Assembly (NCBI GenBank): GCA_023512835.1
Contig: CM042084.1
Span: forward strand, 46,299,609 to 46,363,608
Length of the DNA: 64,000 nucleotides
Reading direction: 5' to 3'
Source: Taxillus chinensis
Taxonomy: Eukaryota > Streptophyta > Magnoliopsida > Santalales > Loranthaceae
Below, in pieces: positions 9,729 to 21,043 of the stretch. Each line of letters begins with the position of its first letter. Position 1 is the stretch's first letter. The notes below the pieces were generated by a model. The model saw nothing but the letters and a program-made list of their open reading frames with translations. It made no database searches and had not been told where the DNA came from. The translations under genes were made by a program, and so were the position numbers.

Positions 9729-11660
9729 GTGAGCCGACCAGGTGGCACGGGCCAAGGGAGGGTGTTTGAGCTGGAGGCGACGTACCCGGGAGGAGGCCGA
9801 GCTACCACCCCCACCACCGAGGGTGGAGCAGGACCATCGTTGGTTAGAGGTACCCTCTTGATCTCCCGTACCTTAGCTTCTGTTCTTTTCGATACGGGTG
9901 CATCATGTTCGTTTGTTGCTGAGCTTGTAATAGACGGCTTGGGGTTAGCCTGTGTGGAGGCCGCGAGGCCCCTAGTTGTGGAGACTCCGGTAGGAGGCAT
10001 GATTGAGGTACGGCGAGTGTGTCGTGACTGCGTGTTAACCATAGGCGAGGTGGAGTTGAGTTTTGACTTGCATGTGATGCCTTTGAGAACGTTTGACCTA
10101 ATCTTGGGTATGGATTGGCTTATGGCTTTCCAGGCCAAGATAGATTGTTACCGGCGGCGTGTGACCTTCGTGACACCTGCAGGGACCTCTTGCACCCTGC
10201 AGGGGGAGTGGGATTGTGAGGCGAGTCGGGCCGGGCCGTGTTGGACCAGGTGGGGTGCCATTACCCACAGGTTAGCGACACCGACCTTGCTGAGGAGGGT
10301 AAGGTGGAAAAGAGGGTGTGGCCCGCTGTTGTGGACCAATTTCAGGATGTTTTTCCTGAGCAGTTGAGGAGTTTGCCACCTAAGAGGAGTGTGGAGTTCA
10401 CCATTGAGTTGGTGCCGGGGACGGGTCCGATTTCCCCGAGTAGCGTATCGTATGGGGCCAGTTGAGTTGAGGGAGCTTCGAGGCAAATCGAGGAGTTGGT
10501 GGGTTGGGGGTATATCGGACCGAGTACCTCACCTTGGGGTGCTCCGGTGCTCTTTGCGAAGAAGGCTGATGGTACACTACGTCTCTGCATCGACTACAGG
10601 AAGCTGAATTCAGTGACAGTGAAGAACAAGTACCCGTTGCCTCGGATAGATGACCTGTTTGACCAGTTGAGTGGGGCCCAGGTGGTTTTCCAAGATAGAT
10701 TTACGGTCGGGGTATCACCAGCTCGGGGTTAGGGAGGAGGATATCCCTAAGATGGCTTTTCGGTGCGGTATGGGCATTATGAGTGGGTAGTGATGCCTTT
10801 CGGGCTCACTAATGCGCCAGGGTGTTCATGCATTTGATGAACCAAGTCTTTGCCCCATACTTAGACTCGTTCGTGGTGGTGTTTATCGACGATATCTTGG
10901 TGTATTCCAAGACCGAGAGGGAGCATATGGAGCACCTGGCAACAGTGTTGCAAACCTTGAGGGACCAGGCACTGTTTGCTAAGTTTAGCAAGTGTGAGTT
11001 TTGGCTGCAGGAGGTTCACTTTCTTGGCCATGTGGTGTCACTGAGGGAGTTAGGGTGGACCCGGCCAAGATTGAGGCCGTGGCATCGTGGGCGAGGCCAA
11101 CCAACGTTTTTGAGATCCGTAGTTTTCTTGGCTTGGCGGGGTACTATCGTCGTTTTGTAGAAGGGTTCTCCCGTTTGGCGGCTCCTATGACGCGTTGACT
11201 CGGAAGGGCGTGAAGTTTGATTGGGTCGACAAGTGCCGGCGGGCGTTTGAGACTCTCAAAACCCGTTTGACCACCGCACCGGTGTTGAGGTTACCTCGGG
11301 AGGATATTCCATATGAAGTGTACCTTGTGATGCGTCCAGGGTTGGTTTGGGGTGTGTGCTTATGCAGGAGCACGGTGTGGTAGCATATGGGTCAAGGCAA
11401 TGAAGCCTCATGAGCAGAATTATCCTACTCATGATCTGGAGTTAGCAACTGTTATCTTCGCCCTGAAGAGTTGGCAGCACTACCTCTTGGGGGGAAAAGT
11501 TTGTGGTGTTCTCGGATCACAAGAGCCTTCAAGACATCTTTACTCAGAAGGACTTGAATTTGAGGCGAGAGGAGATGGGTGGAGTATTTGCGGACCTTTG
11601 ATTTTACTCTTGCCTATACCCCGGGCAAGGGTAATGTTGTGGCTGATGCATTGAGCGAGA
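9729..11660 (+). pseudogene. pol: pol of element A: protease, reverse transcriptase, RNase H
   Basis: The protease active site is DTGASCSF near 9893, followed by ILGMDWL. Reverse transcriptase blocks are [31 protein letters not shown], then the catalytic FIDDILVYS near 10890, and [12 protein letters not shown]. RNase H remnants include a damaged CDAS region near 11330 and HDLELATVIFALKSW. At least six frame changes are visible. Three, near 10684 (extra base), 11040 (missing base) and 11490 (extra G in a G run), are also present in B. The enzyme set would copy element RNA into DNA. The lineage looks like Tekay/Del chromovirus by motif similarity. Confidence 0.85.
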
Positions 11661-13221
11661 AAAGGGAAAGCTGAGGTGGCCGTGAGAGAGTGGAAGCCGA
11701 TGGAGCGGTTGGCGACATTGCGGCTGCGGCATGTTGTTCGTGATGGTGGGACGGTCCCTGAGTCCTTTGGTGGTAGTGCTGCGTTGTACCAGCGCGTCCG
11801 GGAGGAAGAGCTGGGTGACATTGAGTGCGAGGTTCTCCGTGCCCGTATTGAGGCCGGGGAGCTATCTCGGGGACCGGACAGAGGGTCCCGAGCATGAGTT
11901 GTCATTTCAGGGGCGGTTGGTAGTAGCTTCTTCCCTCAGGGATGAGGTGATGAGGGAGTTTCACCAATCTAGAGTTGCTGTGCATCCAGGGGGGTACGAA
12001 GATGTATCATGCGCTTCGGGCACATTTTTGGTGGCCTGGGATGAAACGCGATGTGGCTGCCTTTGTTTCGCGGTGCCTCACGTGTCAGCAGGTGAAGGCT
12101 GAGCATCAGCGGCCGGCGGGCATGTTACAGCCCTTGCCCATAGCGAGTGGAAGTGGGACCATATCGCGATGGATTTTGTGGCTGGTCTTCCAACTACCAC
12201 CTGGAAGGAAGGATATGATTTGGGTGATTGTGGATCGACTCACAAAGTCGGCCCATTTCCTTGCTTGTTCGCGAGCGGGACTCTATTGGGACCTTGAGTC
12301 ACTGTACATGAACGAGATTGTGAGACCGCATGGTGTACCATCATCGGTTGTCTCAGACCGGGATTCGAGGTTCACTTCTCGTTTCTGGGCAGGTTTGCAG
12401 GAGGCTATGGGGACCAAGCTTCACTTGAGTACAGCCTTTCACCCTGAGACTGACGGCCAGACAGAGAGGACGAATCAAACTTTGGAGGACATGCTACGGG
12501 CCTGTGTGTTAGACTTTGGGGGTTCGTGGGCAACTCACCTTCCTTTGGTGGAGTTTGCCTACAACAACAGTTATCAGGCATCCATTGGGATGGCTCCTTT
12601 TGAGGCGTTGTATGGACGGCCGTGTCGATCCCCTTTGTGTTGGACCGAGGTGGGGGAGACAGCTCTCTTGGGGCCACAGTTGGTTCAAGAGGCTACTGAG
12701 AAGGTCAAGTTGATTCGTCAGCGTTTGTTGTCGGCTCGAGTCGACTAAATCTTATGCGGATCAGCGGCGGCGACCTTTGGAGTTTTCTGTTGGTGATCAT
12801 GTGTTCCTTCGTGTCTCTCCACGTCGTGGACATCGACGGTTTGGGCGAGGTTCCAAGCTATCTCCGCGGTTTATTGGTCCTTTTGAGATTCTGGATCGTG
12901 TAGGGCCTGTGGCCTACCGGTTAGCGTTACCACCGCGGCTGAGTCGAGTGCACAACGTGTTTCACGTGTCCCAGTTGCGGAAGTATCACCCTGACCCCAC
13001 TCATGTGATTGATTGGGGGACGTTGGACATTGAGGATGACATGTCCGTCGTTGAGACCCCTATCCGTATTCTAGATCGGCGAGAGAAGCTTTTGCGTGGT
13101 CGTGCTATTCCTTTGGTTCGCGTGCTTGTGGCAGCACCGTGGCATTGAGGGGGAGACATGGGAACGTGAGTCCGTGATGCGTGAGCGAGACCCGGACTTG
13201 TTCGAGGAAGAACAATCTTAA
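11661..13221 (+). pseudogene. Integrase and chromodomain-like C-terminus of element A
   Basis: An HHCC-type zinc finger region reads HQSRVAVH... and CLTCQQ (about 11960-12100). The DDE core includes VDRLTKSAHF, SDRDSRFTSRFW near 12355 and FHPETDGQTERTNQ near 12440, then ACVLDFGGSW and [11 protein letters not shown]. One frame covers most of the core to 12748. After another shift the [16 protein letters not shown] block (known as a GPY/F region) and the HVSQLRKY and VLDRRE-like tail follow; such tails carry a chromodomain in chromoviruses. The last codons read LFEEEQS and stop at 13219-13221. Frameshifts near 11890, 12150 and 13130 inactivate it. Confidence 0.85.
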
Positions 13222-13539
13222 GCGTGGGAGGTGGTCGTTGGCCAAGGGTGTGATGTGTTTTGTGTTTTCTTGTATTAGTTGTGTACGATTTGGTGTATTT
13301 GTATTGTCTTTTAAAGACATGTGTTCTTATTTGTGATGTGCCTTGAGATGTGTATTCGTGCCATGTGGACATGTGTTATGTGCATTATTGTGGTTATGGA
13401 TTATGGTGGTACTGTTGTGTCTTTGTTGTCTTGTGTGTGGTGTATGACCCATTTGGGTGTTGTGGCTCGCCGTGTGGCAAATGGGTAGCTTGTGTTTGTT
13501 TTCCTCTTATGTCATTTCTTTTCGAGGACGAAAAGTCTT
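13222..13539 (+). other. 3' untranslated region of A with duplicated tail motif
   Basis: No gene. The motif ttcgagga.gaa followed by a purine run appears at 13201, where it encodes the pol end, and again at 13521, just before the true polypurine tract. Confidence 0.6.
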
Positions 13540-13552
13540 AAGGGGGAGAGGA
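13540..13552 (+). promoter_or_regulatory. Polypurine tract of A
   Basis: aagggggagagga directly precedes the 3' LTR TG. Position and composition fit the plus-strand primer. Confidence 0.85.
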
Positions 13553-15287
13553 TGTAAGGACCCGTACCTTGAGTTAGTCAGTTTTGCCTCCTGAGTAGAG
13601 TTTTTCTAGATTTTGACCTAGTAAATGGACTCCAATGAATTCACGTGCAAAAGGAAAGATGCTTAGAATGGTGTCCTCTATCTACCACGAAGTTTCAGGC
13701 CAAATGGACATGTATGTGAGGTGCACGTGATATGGGTCCAATTCACGTGCAAGTGTAATTGTCTTTTAAATGATGCAAGGAGGCTAGGGGTGAAGTTTGA
13801 GAGCATTTGGAGTCCATATGGAGGTGCACGTGAATTGGGGAATTCACGTGCAAATTGGCGTGCAGGCTTATTTTTGCATGGTTCCCTTGGTTTTGACATT
13901 CTAATGAACTTTCTCCAAAGGACCATGTTGAAATTCTGAGTATTTTGGCCTATATGGGTGCGGAAAGGTGCTAACTTGTGTAATCAAAACTACGTCGTTT
14001 TGATGCTGGGATTCACTTAATCAAAACTACGTCGTTTTGATGTTGTGTTGTCTATATAAGGAGGAGAAGCCCCACTGTTTTAGGTTTAGGGTTTATTGCT
14101 CCACCAACCGTCGCAGAGAGAGGGAGAGAGGGAAGGAGAGGCGCCTGGAGTTCTCACTGGAGCGTCTTGCGTGGGGAGGACGGCGTTCGGCTTGGGATCA
14201 GACTGTTGCCGTGTTGTTGCGTCTTACCTGAGGTAGGGATTCTGTTTTCTTATACCTGATCCGGGGTTAGGCCCTGTGGTGAAGTACCCGTTGGATATTG
14301 TCCTTGTTATCATACTATTTATATGTAAATTCATATAGGTGTGATCTCCTATATGAATGTTGGCCTTCAATGGCGTTGTTTGGATATATGTATATATGCC
14401 TGCCAAGTGTTTGACATAATGCCTGTGAGGCTGTGCATGTTATGTGTTTGAAATAATGCCTGTGAGGCTATGCATATTATGTGTTTGAAATAATAGCTGT
14501 GTGGCTGGGTTTGTGAGCCTGTGAATATATGCATGCTAAGTGTTCGACGTTATTCCCGTGTGACTAAGCATATTAAGTGTTTGATGTTATGCCTGTATGG
14601 CCTTATGTGCTGCGTGTTTGCTTGGAACCCGGTGGCTGTGGAAGCCCGGGACTGTCTTGTGGAACCCGGTGGCTGTGGAAGCCCGGGACTGTTTTGTGGA
14701 ACCCGGTGGCTGTGGAAGCCCGGGACTGTTTTGTGGAACCCGGTGGCTGTGGAAGCCCGGGACTGTTCTTGAAACCCGGTGGCTGTGGAAGCCCGGGAGT
14801 GTTTATGTACCAGCCCATGTATGATTATGTTTGCTGTTATAGCCTGTAACTATATCTGGTGAAATAATTGTATCACGACACAGCACTTGTACACAAGTCA
14901 TGTAGATAATAGGTGCATGGGATGGGTTGGGGAGACATGATCCCTACTGAGCTGTGGTTGCTCACCCCTCCTACCATGTTGTTTTCTTTACAGGAACCTA
15001 CAGGCGTTAGGTGGGACCCCAAGGTGGAAGACCGTATTTATTTTATTGTTTATGTTATTGTATTATGGGAACTGATGTAACCCCAATGGGGATGGATTGA
15101 AAAGAAGACTTTGTATTAAAGACTGATTTGTTTTGTGGACTGCTTGATGGGCTTTATTTTTCTTGAATGTGTTGTGAATGTTTAAAATGTTCAATTCTTG
15201 ATTTGTATCCCAACCCCTTTGCCCTCCGTGTGGGTAAAAGGGGAGTCACGTACCGGTTTCCTCGGGTTGGAAATCCGGGGCGTGACA
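13553..15287 (+). repeat. 3' LTR of A
   Basis: 1,735 bp, nearly identical to 6269-8000; differences include minisatellite unit variants and a few substitutions. Ends GGGGCGTGACA before the TSD gcatg. Confidence 0.95.
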
Positions 15288-15510
15288 GCATGGCTTCGGA
15301 TAATTGGCATGCGGGTGAGCATGGCTTCGGATAATTGGCATGCGGGTGAGCATGGCTTCGGATAATTGGCATGCGGGTGAGCATGGCTTCGGATAATTGG
15401 CATCCGGATGAGCATGGCTTCGGATAATTGGCATGCGGGTGAGCATAGCTTCGGAGAATTGGCATGCGGGTGAGCATGGCTTCGGATAATTGGCATGCGG
15501 ATGAGCATGG
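15288..15510. repeat. 31-bp tandem array in the F 3' non-coding region, part 2
   Basis: About seven more units of the 31-bp repeat seen at 5797-6268. Together they form one array of roughly 22 units split by A. The copies here carry mainly the 'cttcgg' variant. Confidence 0.95.
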
Positions 15511-16524
15511 TTTCTCCGTTGGGGATGAAACTTCCTTCATTTCTTGAGTTCTAAGGCTTATGCACCGGGAGTTTGGGACGCCGTGCCGTGACAACAGTCC
15601 TGCAATTGGACAGGAGCAAACATGCCGTACGTAGGAATGATGCGTGAAATGTGGTTGATGCATGAGGTGCACAAAACCTTTTGAGAATGTGCATGAGGTG
15701 TATAAAATATGGGGCAGAGATGATCTTAAGGAGATTCTGGTGTCGTTTCTTCGGAAAAGTACGCTGCCAAAAGACTTGGTGTTCTCTTCTCCTACTGGCG
15801 AGCAAACTGTTAAGTATCTTGAGTCATAGCTTCCTTTAGGCAAAGGTCTAGGGCTTTTGTTGTCACCTCATGCAAACCTCACGGACAAGCAAGGTTTAAG
15901 AAACTCTAGCGGGGAAATGCTCGATTTTAAAATGATTTAAAAAAGCCAAAACCCTATTTATTTGACAAGACATTTTGCACTTACAATTACATCATTACAT
16001 ATGGCACAAGGTGTTTATCATCATGCAAAGTTAAACTAAACTCCTTTTGTAGAACAAGGACAATAGCTTCAAAAGACATGTCTTGTAAAGTTGATCAGAG
16101 TGTGCTTAAGATTTGACTAGTCCTTTGGTTCACAGCCCAGTCCCTGATTTGAAGTAGTGTGGCGATATTCCCGCGACTGTCTACTTGGGAGTTCAAGAGT
16201 TGTACTCCACCTTGGTTCTCTTAGAAGATCGGGGATCCTGATGTCGCTGTACTTTTTGTTGGCTTTGTATTTTATCCTTGGCGCCCTTTCGGGTTTTCAC
16301 CAAGTCCGCCTTTTCTTTCTTTTTATTGAGCTTTGTGTTTTACCCTTGGTGCCCTTTCAGGTTTTCACCAAGTCCGCTCTTGGGCTACGAGATTCGTTTG
16401 TTGGGTCATACTCAAACTTGATTGCCATATGCCCATGGTGAGGGCAAGATTTGGCCCATTCATGTGAAGGACCAAAACATGAGGTTTTGACTCGGCTGGG
16501 GGTAAAGGATTTTGAAATGGGAAG
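15511..16524 (-). other. F 3' non-coding region between integrase and the satellite array
   Basis: No domain is recognised on either strand. A minus-strand reading frame starts at 15843, but its composition looks random and it runs into the repeat array. Two hairpin-forming copies lie at 16277-16372. The rest is unique-looking sequence with no motif I can name. Confidence 0.6.
16277..16372 (-). other. Paired RNA hairpins with GAAA loops
   Basis: On the minus strand two 28-base copies (16277-16304 and 16345-16372, period 68 bp) can fold: outer stem CTTGGTG with C(G/A)CCAAG, and inner CC(C/T) GAAA GGG, a GNRA-type tetraloop. The outer stem's T-G pair in one copy is a T-A pair in the other, so pairing is kept. 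Confidence 0.5.
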
Positions 16525-16856
16525 TTAAGCATAAAACTTCTTTACAACGTCGCTGTTTATAGGATTTCGCAGCTCAACTCCGTCTATTTCTGTGAGGATT
16601 AAGGCCCCTCCTGAGAATGCTCTTTTTACCACATAGGGACCTTCATAGTTCGGAGTCCACTTGCCACGGTGATCATGTTGTATCTGCAGTATCTTCTTCA
16701 AGACCAAGTCCCCTTCTTTGAAGGTTTGGGGTTTCACTTTTTTGTTGAAGTTGGCCATCATCCTTTGTTGATACAACTGGCCTCGACCGACTGCGGCGAG
16801 ACGTTTCCCTTCGATTAGATTCAGCTGCTCAAAACGGTCTCTGACCCATTCGGCTT
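16525..16856 (-). pseudogene. Integrase C-terminus of F (3' part split by E)
   Basis: On the minus strand the frame reads KAEWVRDRFEQLNLIE... then GDLVLKKI, HRGKWTPNYEGPYVV and AFSGGALIL, and ends VKKFYA at a stop codon at 16525-16527. This is the usual end of TAT-lineage integrase, with the GPY-type block. The upstream part lies at 35777 and beyond; E is inserted between them with TSD ggctt (16852-16856 and 35777-35781), so the two halves join exactly once one TSD copy is removed. Confidence 0.9.
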
Positions 16857-17258
16857 TGTAAAGACTCGTATTTGGGTAGTTTTGAGAGATAGTCATTCTA
16901 TGGGAATGTAACTATCTGGACGGTAGTGTAGCCGTCGATGTGAGCATTTTGACTGTACTTGGGCCCGATTCCGAGTCGGGGCCCCATTTGACCCGATTGT
17001 TGACTTTTTGGGGTTTATTGGTTGACTTTGCGTTTGAGCAGTCATTTGAGTGTGATAATATCTGAACAGTGTTGTGCTCGTTATTTCGAGCGTTTTGACA
17101 GTAATTTGACTCAATTTGGAGTTCGTGACCTCGGGAGGTCAATTATTGCGTTCGGGTCAATTATTGCTGGGAGGCCAATTATTGGCAACGGTATATATAT
17201 ATAATTAAGAACTGCCTTATATCTTTAATTGCCAATTATTGGTACGTGCATGTTTGAG

Positions 17259-17296
<38 letters not shown>

Positions 17297-17364
17297 GAAG
17301 AGCGTAGAGCTTTCTTGGCGATTTTGGGGCGATTGGAGCTCGTGGATCGCAAAGAATCTTCCAG

Positions 17365-18899
17365 GTAGGTGATTCTAACTCCTTATATGATTCATAGTAG
17401 GCTTAGCATGCTTAATTTGGGTGAAATCATGGAATTTGGGGGTGAACCTTAAGATTTGGGGGAAACCCAATTTTTGATTGAATCTTGTGATTTAAATGCA
17501 TAAAAGAGGTATTTCTGTTGATTACATGAAATTTAGAGTTATTTAAGACGTGTAATGGGGTGTATATCAAAATAAATGTGTTTATGAGTGTTTGGGGTTG
17601 CTGGGTTGCCGTTCTAGCTGAGAAAATTGGCAAAAACGACGGTGAACAGTGTTTTTCCGGGACTAAGTGAATAGTATTTTTCTGGGACTAAGTGAATAGT
17701 GTTTCCGGGCTAAGTGAATAGTGTTTCCGGGACTAAGTGAACAGTGTTTTTTCGGGACTAAGTGAATAGTGTTTCCGGGACTAAGTGAACAGTGTTTTTC
17801 CGGGACTAAGTGAACAGTGTTTTTCTGGGACTAAGTGAACAGTGTTTTTCCGGGACTAAGTGAATAGTGTTTCCAGGACTAAGTGAACAGTGTTTTTCCG
17901 GGACTAAGTGAATAGTGTTTCCAGGACTAAGTGAACAATGTTTTTCCGGATCAGTAGTCCGGAGGAGTTAGTCCGGATCAGTAGTCCGGAGTAGTTAGTC
18001 CGGAGGAGTTAGTCCGGATCAGTAGTCCGGAGTAATCAGTCCGCAGCATCAAATCCGTAGGAGTGAAACAGTGTTCCGCTGCAGTGCAACTGCACTGCAC
18101 TGGACATTTACATTGTAAACCATTATGCCTCAAGTATTATACGTAAGTTACAATGTAAATAACGAAATACCCCCCATTTGGATTCAAAGAAAAATACTAG
18201 AAAAATTAATTCCCACTATTTCAAAATGTGAAAATTGGGTCTTAGTGTAAAATCTCGGAAAACCCAAAAGTTCGTAGTGGTGAATTTTTGGAAAGTGGGG
18301 TTAGACATCTCGGAAAAATCCCCAAAAATCAGATTATCTTATTTATGATAAGGGAACCCAATGCCGGGACTTTTAATTTCAAGAAAATAGCTACTATGAG
18401 TACTTCCTTCATAAATCAAGGGTTGAGGATTTACTTGTGAAGACTGGCTACAATTCTAAAGGAAATGTTGAGAATGACATGCCATACTAATGTTAGTATG
18501 TTGATGTGAGGTATTGGGGCATGGACTCCGTGACTTGTTTGGGTTCTCACCGTGATGCACCGATGGTGCTATGTGGTTGACGTGGCAGGCATATGAACCG
18601 ATGGCAGGCCTGTGTGGCGACTGTGGCCGGGCATATTGCGTTGTGGACAGGCTAAGGCCTGAGTTGAGCCGTTGAGCTCGTGGAGCTAGGGTTGAGTGCC
18701 CTGAGCTGGGTTCCCATGGAGGATCGTGGACAAGTTGTCCTGATGTTTGTTGCAGGCTGAGTCCTGATGGTTGTGCACACTACACAGTGCACAAGTACAC
18801 AGAGCATGTAGTATAGACTTGTATGTCTGCATGATGTGGAGTGTTAGGGTCACCTACTGAGCTTGTCGCTCACCCCTACTTGTTGTTTACCCTTTTCAG
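17365..18899 (+). other. Putative intron inside the E LTR
   Basis: Donor-like CCAG|GTAGGTGATT and acceptor-like ttacccttttcag|GTGTGACC bracket 1,535 bp containing the ctaagtgaacagtg tandem array. The layout parallels the A-group LTRs although the sequence differs. Inferred only. Confidence 0.4.
17640..18060 (+). repeat. Tandem arrays in the E 5' LTR
   Basis: From 17640 to about 17950 units of 22-27 bp with gggactaagtgaacagtg recur about a dozen times. They pass into several copies of agtccggatcagtagtccgg (to about 18040), which carry TCCGGA palindromes. The 3' LTR has a shorter version at about 25510-25810. Confidence 0.9.
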
Positions 18900-19262
18900 G
18901 TGTGACCCGAGACTAGTGGAGGACATTCTTCCAGGAGGACGCCCACTACTCTGATGTATGATACAGTTATATTCTGTATTGTTTTATGTGATATCCCGGA
19001 CATGGGTCCGTGGACAGTTGTATTTGCATACTGTATGATGTGATGTCTGTATGACTGTTTGACTCTTTGTATGCATGATGATATATGGGAAAGTATAGGA
19101 TTACCCTTGATGTATGACTGTACAGGGTTGCATATTTGAGACAGCACCCGCGGTGTAGTCTCTATTGGTGCTAGTCACCAACCCCTTGACCTTTCGGGTG
19201 CGGGCAAGGGGAAGTCATGTACCCGGTTCCGGGTTCCCTGGAATTCGGGGGGCGTGACAAGT

Positions 19263-19274
19263 TGGTATCAGAGC
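19263..19274 (+). promoter_or_regulatory. Primer-binding site of E
   Basis: TGGTATCAGAGC begins three bases past the LTR end and fits initiator-Met tRNA. The leader 19275-19701 is non-coding and ends in a TTG-rich tract then tag, which resembles a splice acceptor just before the gag ATG. Confidence 0.85.
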
Positions 19275-19701
19275 ATTGTCTAGTGGACCTAGGTTAGTGA
19301 AGGGTGGTTAATTGATTCCATGTGACTTGGAAAACTGTAGGGAGGGCGCCTGATCAACGCAGTCCTTACATGTATTCTAGGTTATTTTGGTGTCAGTTAG
19401 ATCATCCTAGGAGCATACATGGGGATGGGGTGCATTGCTAGTGGTATGATTGTGTGCATATAGGGCACTAGCTTGTCTTTGTGTGTGATGTGCTTGTATG
19501 TGGTGCCAGGATGGCACATGGCCGTGAGAGCCAGGACTTGATTGTGGTGTACCCTGAGGGGTGACACGATGCTATATGCATGGTATGGACCTACGGGTCG
19601 TGTGGTGAGAACTTACAAGTCGGTTGTGCCTTTGATGGTCGTTTGTCTTGCTTGCTAGTATTGATTGTTTGTTGTTTGTTGTTTGTTGTTGTAGCCGGTG
19701 T

Positions 19702-20807
19702 GATGGCACCACCGAGGAGGGTTGTCGAGGCCAGGGTCCGGCAGAGGAACCCACGATAGAGTCGGGGCACCAGGGGCAGCAGAGCCCGCAGCCAGGTCAT
19801 CTGCTCCCGTTGTGGGACCTGATTTGACGCAGTGTTGATTCGATTGCCAGGAGGCCATGCAGGGTATGCAGGGCTCGATGAGGGATATGGCTAGAGAGGT
19901 GGATGAGCCGAAGAGGCAATAGCGGCCTCGGCGGCCACCACGGCCTCAGCGAGCCAGGAGGCGAGGGTGGTGCAGGATGTGCACCGGCCAGAGGTCGTGG
20001 TAGAGCCGGCACGACGAGGGAGTGGACCGGGTGGCAGTTTTGGAACACGCACCCAGGACTTTTGAGGATGGTTCGCGTCCGAGGTAGCCGAGGACTGGAT
20101 TAGATGGACAGAGGACATCTTTGAGATGATTGGGGTGCCGGATGAGGAGCGGGTGCGCGTGGCGACGCACTATTTGTTGGGTATCCCACGCAGGTGGTGG
20201 GAATCCACTAGAGCTGTCCATGGCGATCGGATGAGCTGGAGAGAGTTTGTTGAGCGCTTCTTTGGGGAGTATTTTCCCAGCTCGTTGCGGTATGCTCGAC
20301 GTAGAGAGTATTATGAGCTTGTGCAGGGTAGCATGAGTGTGGGGGGAGTATGTGCGGCCTTCACGCATTTGGGGCGGTTTGCTCCTGGAGTCTTGGGAAA
20401 AGGAAGGCCAGGAAGACGCAGGACTTCATTCAGGGCTTGAGGCCATCTTTGAAAAGACAACTGGAACCGATGCGGTTGACCGGCTACGGGAGGCGGTCGA
20501 CAAGGCGGTCATTATTGAGCGAGGTCGGGATCGGGCGAGAGCCCGAGGCCGGGCGGTTCGGCAGGTCCGAGCAAGAAGAGGCGAGTGGGGAGAGCGGTGC
20601 TCCTCGGCTGAGAGGAGGCAGGTGCGAGAGGGTTTCCGACCAGGCGGTGGGCCCCCGGGAGAGTTCGACCAGCGGAGGCCAGGGACCTGTTGGAGTTGTG
20701 GTTTGACCGGGCATGTCTCGAGAGCCCAAGGAAGATGCTGTTTCCGATGCGGGAAAGTAGGGCATGGGCTAGGGAATGTGTTACCCTTAGCTCAACCAGC
20801 GGTGTAG
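19702..20807 (+). pseudogene. gag: gag of element E
   Basis: ATG at 19702 (MAPPRRVVEARVRQR) is soon followed by an in-frame stop. The capsid domain is clear from 20126: GVPDEERVRVATHYLLG, WWESTRAVHGD, WREFVERFFGEYFP and YYELVQGSMSV. A shift near 20340 leads to a basic stretch and two zinc-knuckle-like motifs, CWSCGLTGHVSRA and CFRCGKVGHGLGN; the last expected cysteine of each is lost. Length and order fit chromovirus gag. It is broken by stops and shifts. Confidence 0.8.
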
Positions 20808-21043
20808 GCCCTCGTCCGAGAGATCACGGACGAGGAGTGGGGCTCCGTCTCGGAGGTCGGTCTTGCGGCACGAGCACGCAGGCGCGACTGCGGTGCGACG
20901 GCCTCGGCGGGAGGCACAGGGTCATGTTGATCAGCGGGGCAAGGCCCCAATGGGCCAGGCTAGTGGCGGTGGACCACGAGGGAGGACTTTTGCCCTTACC
21001 AGGTAGAGGCGGAGGTTCCACCAAAGGGACGAGGCAGGACGCA

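Larger units (their letters stand above)
6269..15287 (+). mobile_element. Chromovirus-like Ty3/gypsy element A, full length
   Basis: LTRs 6269-8000 and 13553-15287 are near-identical and bounded by TG...CA. TSDs gcatg lie at 6264-6268 and 15288-15292. It has a tRNA-iMet-type primer-binding site, gag, pol in the order protease-RT-RNase H-integrase-chromodomain-like tail, and a polypurine tract. Total 9,019 bp. The close LTR match suggests a recent insertion. The coding region has many one-base frameshifts, three of them shared with element B. Confidence 0.95.
16857..19259 (+). repeat. 5' LTR of E
   Basis: 2,403 bp, direct repeat of 24725-26378 plus 35125-35776. A TATA run (gtatatatatata) lies at 17191-17203 and an (AG)n tract at 17261-17294, followed by a donor-like CAG|GTAGGT at 17365. 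Confidence 0.93.

Noticed and set aside
15154..15843. 229-codon minus-strand frame
   Set aside because: About half is the 31-bp repeat and LTR sequence; the rest has no known motif and spans the A insertion boundary, so it cannot be an original gene.
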